64,000 nt of DNA, from positions 1 through 64,000 of the forward strand of contig JAZRYS010000261.1 of the NCBI GenBank assembly GCA_045600865.1. The letters are read 5' to 3'. Positions 9,042-16,900 of the stretch are shown one piece after another. The position numbers were made by a program, and so were the translations under genes. Below the pieces are notes generated by a model. The model searched no databases. It was not told the DNA's origin and saw nothing but the letters and a program-made list of their open reading frames with translations. Within the stretch, counting starts at the first letter, position 1, and each line of letters begins with the position of its first letter. This DNA comes from Aphodosoma sp045600865 (GTDB lineage: Bacteria; Bacteroidota; Bacteroidia; Bacteroidales; Paludibacteraceae).

Positions 9042-9208
9042 TCCTGCACGGTCATTATGTCAGACACATTCGTAATCATTTGTTCCCAGCCATCCATCAC
9101 CACTCCAGGCGAGTGTGTGGCTATAATCACCTGGGCATTAGGATTCAGATTCCATAAAAAACCATACTTTCCGTACAATCGTCTTATTTCAAATTTCTCA
9201 ATTTTCAT
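9038..9208 (-). pseudogene. Internally deleted AAA_15/ABC-type ATPase
   Basis: A 56-residue frame that joins a typical start of SMC/OLD-like AAA_15 ATPases (MKIEKFEIRRLYGKYGF) directly to their C-terminal end (LNPNAQVIIATHSPGVVMDG). The latter is the D-loop/H-motif part that normally lies several hundred residues later. Walker A, the middle and Walker B are missing, and the reading frame is kept across the junction. It follows a good promoter. Such ATPases are often defence-related (OLD, Gabija, PARIS types). Which of these it came from cannot be told from this fragment. Confidence 0.7.
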
Positions 9209-9227
9209 ATCATATCAAATTTCGCTG

Positions 9228-9235
9228 CAAAGGTA
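9228..9235 (-). promoter_or_regulatory. Promoter of the relic and the BspA pair
   Basis: TACCTTTG on the minus strand, with TTTG (9258-9255) 19 nt upstream. It originally served the ATPase gene and now probably drives the two BspA paralogues. Confidence 0.7.
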
Positions 9236-9300
9236 CAACATATTTTCCATTCCGCAAAATATTATCCTGTTTTTCTCTCAAACGGCACAAAAACAACCAA

Positions 9301-9324
9301 AAACCTGTCTGGAAGGCAGGTTTT
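9301..9324 (-). terminator. Hairpin downstream of the OmpA gene
   Basis: AAACCTG pairs with CAGGTTT. On the minus strand the hairpin is followed by a T-rich run. It is a second stop signal after the one at 9363-9392. Confidence 0.5.
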
Positions 9325-9357
9325 AACATTTGGTGCCGAGAGTCTGCATGGAACAAT

Positions 9358-9393
9358 AAAAATGCTTGCGGCTGTAAACACAGTCGCAAGCAC
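9358..9393 (-). terminator. Terminator of the YDG adhesin-OmpA operon
   Basis: TGCTTGCG/CGCAAGCA with inner CTGT/ACAG pairing around AAAC. Read on the minus strand the stem is followed by TTTTT. It lies about 50 nt after the OmpA stop codon. Confidence 0.75.
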
Positions 9394-9441
9394 CGAAAAA
9401 AAAACCATTTAGTCATCCACGCTCACGCGTGAATCTTTCTA

Positions 9442-10998
9442 TCATCTCTCCTGAATATCAATCTCCGCTCTACGGTTGAGTCTCTTTCCTTCCTCTGTGC
9501 TATTCGTTGCCACAGGGTCGGTATCACCACGGCTGACAGGAATGATTCTGTCTCCATCTGCACCATATTTCATCAGCACTTTCTTCATAGCCTCAGCACG
9601 TCTCTGTCCGTAGATAATGTTCATATCAGCTGTTCCTGTATTATCAGCATGGCCAAATACCGTAACCCAAATATTAGGATTTTCCTTCATCAATTCGGCC
9701 AGTCTGCGCAATGCGTCTTCCGATTCTTTGTCAATATATGGGAAGTCTTGTGCAGAATCAAAGTGGGCAATACTGTTGATGTGGTCAGAGATACGTTTAC
9801 GTTCCAGGATTTCCTGCTGCTTGCGTTGCAAAGAATCGTGTTCTGCACGCAACCTTGCCAATTCATCCTGGACGGCCTGTTTTGCACCGCTCTCCATTCT
9901 CAGACGGTTTGCTGCTGCCAGCGAGTCTTCTGCTGCCATAGCAGCCAGTCTTTTCAGTCTTTCAGCATCTGCTATTGAATCTGCGAGATATTTAGCTCTC
10001 AAAGAGTCGAGTGCCGCCTTATCACGTTTTCCCTGAGCCAACTTCTTTTCAAGCTGTTTTCTTTCCTCAATAGCATTGTCCAATCTGAATCTGAAGCCCA
10101 ACTTGGCTCCTACATAGAGAGGATTAACCTTCGACACACGGTCTGACTTGAAACTTCCTGCATATTCAAAATTATATGCGCCATCCAGGGTTTCTGGTTC
10201 AACATCAACCACCTGAGCCAAAAGACTACTTGATGGCGTTATGCTGTTCAAAAAATGGTATTCTGCATATAATCCGAAGTATATGTCAGATTTGAGCGAA
10301 ATATGGTGTATGAATCCCAGATCCGCACACACGCCAAGGTTGAAGTTTTTAAAGACATCCTTCTTGTTTTCAGCAGAAGTATATGTTTCGAAATGGTGGC
10401 CAACGTTTCTATACTCAACGCCTGTTGCCAGTCCGTAACCACTAACTTCAGCCTCTTTCCCCGTAGATGACATTGAACCATAAACAGGGAATGCGAGAAC
10501 GATACCTGGATTGAAAGCAAAAGACCATGTATTAGCAAACCTGTGTCTATACATCAACTTGACAGGCACTTCGACCGTCACCATTGCCTGACGTTCTTTC
10601 CAATCTCTAAATTCATATTTCTCGGTATAAGGCTCATTGCTTACGAAAATGGCATCACGATGACGTAACCCTTCGATTTCATATTGATAATTATATAGTG
10701 AGGAAGAGTTGAAAATCACACCTTGTATGCCCACACTCAAGCCCCAAGAAGGTTTGAACATCACCTGATAAGCCAGATGCAACGATCCACCACCACCGCC
10801 ATTCCATACGCCATCTACAGGTTTGTACAGCAACGTGCTGAATCCACCTCCGAACGAGAAGGCAAAACATTGAGCAATCGTAGAGTCAGCCAATTCAATA
10901 TTTCTTTGCTTCATGCTGTCACTCTTCGCCTTATCCACTGCTGCTGCATCCGTTGCAATTAATGCAGCAGCCAAAAATATTAGAAACAACTTTCTCAT
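9442..10998 (-). CDS. OmpA-family outer-membrane protein (beta-barrel plus OmpA_C)
   Basis: 518 residues. A signal peptide (1-20, ending ATDAAA) is followed by an outer-membrane beta-barrel-like region with aromatic strands (about 45-320). Then come an Ala/Leu/Arg-rich coiled coil (about 325-400) and a C-terminal OmpA-like peptidoglycan-binding domain (about 405-518). The last contains VTVFGHADNTGTADMN and QRRAEAMKKVL and ends NRRAEIDIQE. It should sit in the outer membrane and grip the wall. The ATG is one base after the stop of the giant YDG adhesin gene, so the two are translationally coupled. This suggests a dedicated partner in display or anchoring of that adhesin, as inferred for other type IX cargo/partner pairs. 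Confidence 0.88.
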   Translation of the reverse strand: MRKLFLIFLAAALIATDAAAVDKAKSDSMKQRNIELADSTIAQCFAFSFGGGFSTLLYKPVDGVWNGGGGGSLHLAYQVMFKPSWGLSVGIQGVIFNSSSLYNYQYEIEGLRHRDAIFVSNEPYTEKYEFRDWKERQAMVTVEVPVKLMYRHRFANTWSFAFNPGIVLAFPVYGSMSSTGKEAEVSGYGLATGVEYRNVGHHFETYTSAENKKDVFKNFNLGVCADLGFIHHISLKSDIYFGLYAEYHFLNSITPSSSLLAQVVDVEPETLDGAYNFEYAGSFKSDRVSKVNPLYVGAKLGFRFRLDNAIEERKQLEKKLAQGKRDKAALDSLRAKYLADSIADAERLKRLAAMAAEDSLAAANRLRMESGAKQAVQDELARLRAEHDSLQRKQQEILERKRISDHINSIAHFDSAQDFPYIDKESEDALRRLAELMKENPNIWVTVFGHADNTGTADMNIIYGQRRAEAMKKVLMKYGADGDRIIPVSRGDTDPVATNSTEEGKRLNRRAEIDIQER

Positions 10999-10999
10999 A

Positions 11000-13900
11000 T
11001 TACTTCTTGATTACCTTGATTTGCATATCATCAACTATCATTGTATAAACTCCAGGCACATAGCCGTCCATGTTGAAGTCCATGACATCGCCCGTAAACT
11101 CTTCAGTCTGAACAGTATTACCCATTGCATTCACCACATTGAGCGTGTGAGCTTTATCCTCAAAATTCTCAATCTTCAGTGTAACATGGTCTTGTACTGG
11201 GTTAGGGTAAGCCATGATACGCTTGTCGTTGTTTTCTCCGCGCACAAATAATGGCGAGTCGCATGTACGCTCCTCAGAAGGAGTTCCCATGTTGACCACA
11301 CAATAGTAAACTCCGTCGAGGCCACCGTCCTCTTTGTAGTATGGCAGCGTTGCTCCTGGAATAAGATCGCCATTCTTGTACCACTGGTATGTAGAGAATG
11401 TATCGCCTTCATGTGTCAGAACAAGAGAAATAACGTCACTGAACATTTTAGTCAGGTATGCGTCTGCCGACATGTTCACCCTAATCTCGAATGTGTCAGA
11501 ACACAATCCAGTCATAATATCGTCGCGTTGCTGGACGGCATTACGCATGGTAACAATGCCCTGATAAACGCCATGTACATCATCACGAGGGTCAATAGGG
11601 AACGAAATCGTATTGTCACCATTCAGCGGTGTCCATGCAGAATCTGTAAACAGAGACTTAGCCTCGCCAAGGAATTCCAGACGGTATTCCACAGGATCAC
11701 CACTGAGAACATTGTAACCAATGGTCACCTTATCATCCTTGCAATACGAAATTGCATCAGAGATGAACTTCATTCCATTTGCCTGTTCCTTCAATGCGAT
11801 TGTATCGAAGATTATGCCGGCAGTAGAATAGAGCATGGAATCAGGAACGATATAATTTAGTGCATCAGTTCCGTATGTCGAGAAGTATGCCTTGATAGTC
11901 TTGCCTGTTCGAGGAAGCGAATCGTTGTACGTTGCATTAGTGAGCACATATACCTGGTCGCCTGCATAGACGTTCAGAGGATTTGCCTTGCCAAGAACGT
12001 TTGCAACGGAATTTCCGTCATACATCTTCCACTCATCAACAATTGGGTCTGATATGTTCAGTGGTGCAGCTACGATAGCACCAGGGCATATAGTACTGGA
12101 TGGAGACTGGTATTTGTAATAGTCATTTCCACTCAACATATAATGTATCGTGATTGTACGGGCACCTACATTCTTTGAATCGTAATATGCCATTATATTC
12201 AACTGAACATCGTCTTCTCCCACAATGCAGGATGGGTCAAGGGTAAGGACAGCATTGACACCAGTCGTTGCATCGTAAACCTTTACAGAATCTATGACAG
12301 ACTTGACAAACGAAATATCAATCAGTTTAGGACTTACCACCACATTCTGCTGCAAAGTGTCCTTCTCGTTGGCAATGCAGTAGTTTCCATTATCTGAACC
12401 AACAAGATAGTAGCTGACTGCAACCTCTGTTATCACTCCATACGTCTCGCCAACAAGCAATGCGTCAGCCTTAACAGCCACACTGTCGCCTGCGATGAAG
12501 TCTGGCGACGAGCCTTCGCTGATGATGTTTATGTCGCTTGTGCCATCGTAAACCTTTGTAGAGTCAACTTTTGTGCCAACTACAGAGACAGGCTTGCAAG
12601 TAATCGTACCATACGTAGTGATATCTTCAGGCACAATATAGTTAGCCGTATCTCCACTCAGGAGATAGTGAACTGTTATAGGGTTATTGCCAACATTCTT
12701 GTCTGTATAGTTTGCGTATGCAGTAACCGAAACATTGTCGTTGTTGAATACAGGAATCACGCCATTGACAGAGACATTTGCAATATTGTTGCCATCATAT
12801 ACTTTAGTCGTGTCAAGGGTCATGTCTGAAACGAACAGCTGTCTCTTGAGAATAGAACCCATTACAGTTATCACGCTGTCTTGTGGTTTGATATAATTGG
12901 TTGCATCATCGCCCACAATAGAATATACTACGTTAATGATTTTGTTGTCACCTGCCGTTACGCTACCGTATGCAGCAACTGCATTAACAAACACCTCATC
13001 ATCAGCAGCAACTTCCAACAGTGTGCCGCTTGTCTGTACGTTGGCAAAATCAGTTCCGTCATATTGCTTAACAGTATCAACCACCGTTCCAGTAACATGG
13101 AGTTGTTTGCGAGTGATGTCTGCAGCAAGAGTTGTGTCGGCTACAATGTAGTTTCCGCTCTTGGTGCCTGTCAGTGTATAGTGGACGCTCACTGGTTTTG
13201 CTGTACCGACATTGACGTCATCATAATGAGCGTGAACATTAAAGCCGACATTGCCGCTGTCTGGTGTACAAACGCCAACGAGATCACCAGGATATATAAT
13301 GGATATTGTATCCAGCTTGTCGTAGCCTTTAGAAGGAGTGACATTGGTTCCTGTCACAGAAAGATTCTTAGGGGTGATGTTAGCTTGCAAAACCACGCCA
13401 TCAGGTGTCTCGAAGTTATAGGCATTTGGTCCAGAGATAGAGTAAGTGACGTACACAGGAATTGCATTTGCCACATTCTCGTCAGAATAGGTTGCCGAAG
13501 CACTCAGGAAGATACCATCCATACCAAATCCATACAACACACCGGCATCTCTAACCCAGACATTGCGAGTTCCGTCATATACCTTGGTAGAATCAATAAC
13601 AGTACCGACTACGTATGGCTTCACAGGAACAATCTCACCTCCGGCATTGTCAACGCTGTCGATGTTTGTAATGAAATAGTTTGTGGTATCACCTATAAAG
13701 TCAAAATGATATATCACGTTACGTATGCCCACATTCTTGTTATCAAACATGGCAGTCGCAACAACACCTACATTCTCGCCTTCAACCAATCCTGCAATGT
13801 ATCCGGCATATACGACTTCTACATCTGTAGAATCATTAAATGGACGCACGTCATTAGCAACAGTTCCGACAACAGCAACCGGCTTTTTGAGTATGTCTGC

Positions 13901-16900
13901 ATATAAGATTACGTTAGCAGAATCGCCAAGGTAATAGTTGGTCGATTGAGGACCGGACAATGCGTATGTTACAACTACCGGATGACAACCAACGTTTTTC
14001 TTGCTGAAGAATGCATCAGCAGAAATCACAACTGTATCATTTCCTATCTTGGCATTAAGCATAGCATTCGAGAGGTCAACAGTTGCATCGTATGTACCGT
14101 CATAATACTTGTCGTTTGCCACACTTCCCACAACATAAATAGCCTTAGGAGTAATGACGGCATCCCATATAGTGTCAGGTTTAGGTGTCTCGTAATAGCC
14201 CTTGCCTGTGCCTTCCAGTTCGTATGTTATGACAATAATCTTGCCATAGCCTGCCTCTGGAGTCTCATATTTTGGATGAGCAATCACTGTCACGGACGGA
14301 TCATTGTTTATTGTTCCGTCAGCTATTACTTCAACAGTCGTTGTTCCGTCATATTCCTTAGATGTTTTAACCTCTGTTCCTTCAACTCGTGCCGAAGTGT
14401 TCTTGTATATCTCGCCATCATATATTGCCTCGTAATTGTCAGGTGCAATATAGTTTACGGCATCTTCACCAGTTATGCTGTATGCAACAATAATCTGTTT
14501 GCCAGTTGCCACTTTCTCGTTGTTATATGTTGCAACCGCATGCAAATCAATATTTGTATATGGTTCTACAAGATTTACGAGCAGATCTGATGAGACTGAA
14601 ACATTTGCTTTATTAGTACGGTCATACTCTTTTCTCTTGACAACATCAGGAACACCTGCCACAAGCTTGAGTGGACGTATGTTTGCTGTAGAATATGTAG
14701 CGTCAGGAACAATATAATTGTCCTTGTCAACACCAGTGACGTAATAAGTCACTTTAACCTGCTTGCCAGTGGTGTCTGCAATTGCATCATTGAAATGGCC
14801 TTCTGCATTAACGACTGCGTCATCGCCTGCTACGACACCAACAACCTGAGGCTCATTTGTTGACAATGGAGCAATATTTGTTCCATCGAAATATCTGTCG
14901 CTGGCCGTAGGTTCCTGCATGAGCAATATCGGCTTAGGGTCTATTACTCCAATATCATATAATGTGTCGTTTTTAGGAGCATCGTAATTGTCACTGTCAT
15001 CACCAATAAGTTCGTAGTGAATGATAATCATCTTGCCATCGCCTGCGTTCTTGTCCTCATAATAGACAGTAGTTTTAAGAGCGACAACATCATCAGGGTC
15101 TGCGAGTCCACTTATCTGACCATCGCCACCTTCTGGCACGTCAATAGAATCTGTTCCATCGTATGTCTTTTCAGGATTGAATATGACAGTAGAAACATCA
15201 ACTGAAATTGTCGTAGCCTTGGTTATCCTACCATCCCTTACTATATAATCGTCAGGTGCAATATAGTTTATCGCATCATTGCCCGAAATAGTATATGACA
15301 CAGTAATAAGTTTGCCGGAACCCTCATTTTCGTTGTCGTATGATGCCGTTGCACCTAATGTGACTTTTTCGAAATCTTTCACCATGTTAGTCAGAGATCC
15401 TGCACTTACGGCAGCATTGGCATTGCCATCATAAACCTTTGCCTTGGTGATAGACGGAGCAGATGCTTTCAGTTTCTTAGGACGGATAGTTGCAGTGTCA
15501 TGAACATCGTTAGGGGTAACATAGTTGTTGACCGTCACAGGATTGCCTGTCAGCTCAAAACTGATACGGACATCCTTGCCGTGTCCTGCTGTCACATCAG
15601 CGAACTTTCCTGACGCACTGACGGAAATCTTGCCGTTATCGCAGGCAAGAACATCTGTGAGAGTCACTGAACCTGACAAGACAACATCATCAGTGCCATT
15701 GAAATCTTTGTCTGAAGGCGTCAGATCCTGCTGCAATCTCAATGCACGAGGGGTAATTACACCAGTATTCACCGTGACGCTCTTAGGTGTGCTGTAATTA
15801 TCCTTGTCTGGACCGACTAATTCATATTCAATGATAATTGTCTTGCTTTCACCTGCATTGGCATTGTCGTAATGAGCCCTGGTTATCAACGTGACATCAT
15901 CATCTTTGTCAATACCAATCAAATTTCCAGAACTGATAATGTGAATGGTGTCAGTGCCATCATAAACCTTTTCAGTATCAAAAACAATGCTTTCAAAATC
16001 AACGACCACATCATCCGATGCTGTTATCGCACCATTATTGACAGTATAGTTATTTGGCTTGATATAGTTTACTGCATCTTTCCCAACAATTGAATATACA
16101 ACAGTAATGGTTTTCCCAGTTCCAACGTTAGGATTGTCATACTGGCCATTAGCCGTAAAGGTGAAATCAGTGAACCCATCAACGGCATTCTGCAAAGTGC
16201 CTGGAACAACTGTTGCAATTCTGTTGCCATCATAGCTTTTGGACAGAGTGATGTCTGGAGTGCTTGCAACCAGCTGCAATGGGGTGATGTAAGCAGAATC
16301 AGTCGAGGAATTAGGAGTGCTGTAATTGAAGGCATCATCACCTGTCAATGAATAACTGATTGTCACTTTCCTCTTCTTGGTCAGATCCACAGTCGGTTTC
16401 TCGAAACGTCCAGTTGCCAAGATGTCCACATCATCCTTGACACCGCCTCTTGTCACCACGCCAGAGACAACAATCGTTCCGACCAACTGCGCAACAGAAT
16501 CGCCATCAAACATTTTGTCAACTGCTTTTGGAGCTTGTACTATTTCCAATTTCTTAGCGGTAATGACACCAGTATATAATGTCTCCGGTTCTGGAGTCGC
16601 ATAATAATCCTTGCCCGGGCCTTCCAGTGAATATTCGATAATAACCATTTTCCCATCACCGACATTGGCATTGCCGTATCTTGCAGTGGTTACAAGTGTT
16701 ACATCTCCATATCCACCAATCAGAGTACCTGGGTCATTCACATGAATAGTATCTGTACCATCGTATGTTTTCTTATTCTGGAAGTTAACGCTGCCTGTTT
16801 CGACAGACAATACATCATTCACATATATCTCGCCATCTGTTCTGGTGAAATTAGAAGGGGCAGAATAATTTCCTGCATGATCACCTTTAATCCTGTAAGC

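Noticed and set aside
12881..13906. A 341-codon plus-strand open frame inside the YDG gene
   Set aside because: It is antisense to a strongly repetitive gene, low in complexity of meaning, and recurs weakly in each repeat. The minus-strand frame explains the DNA fully.
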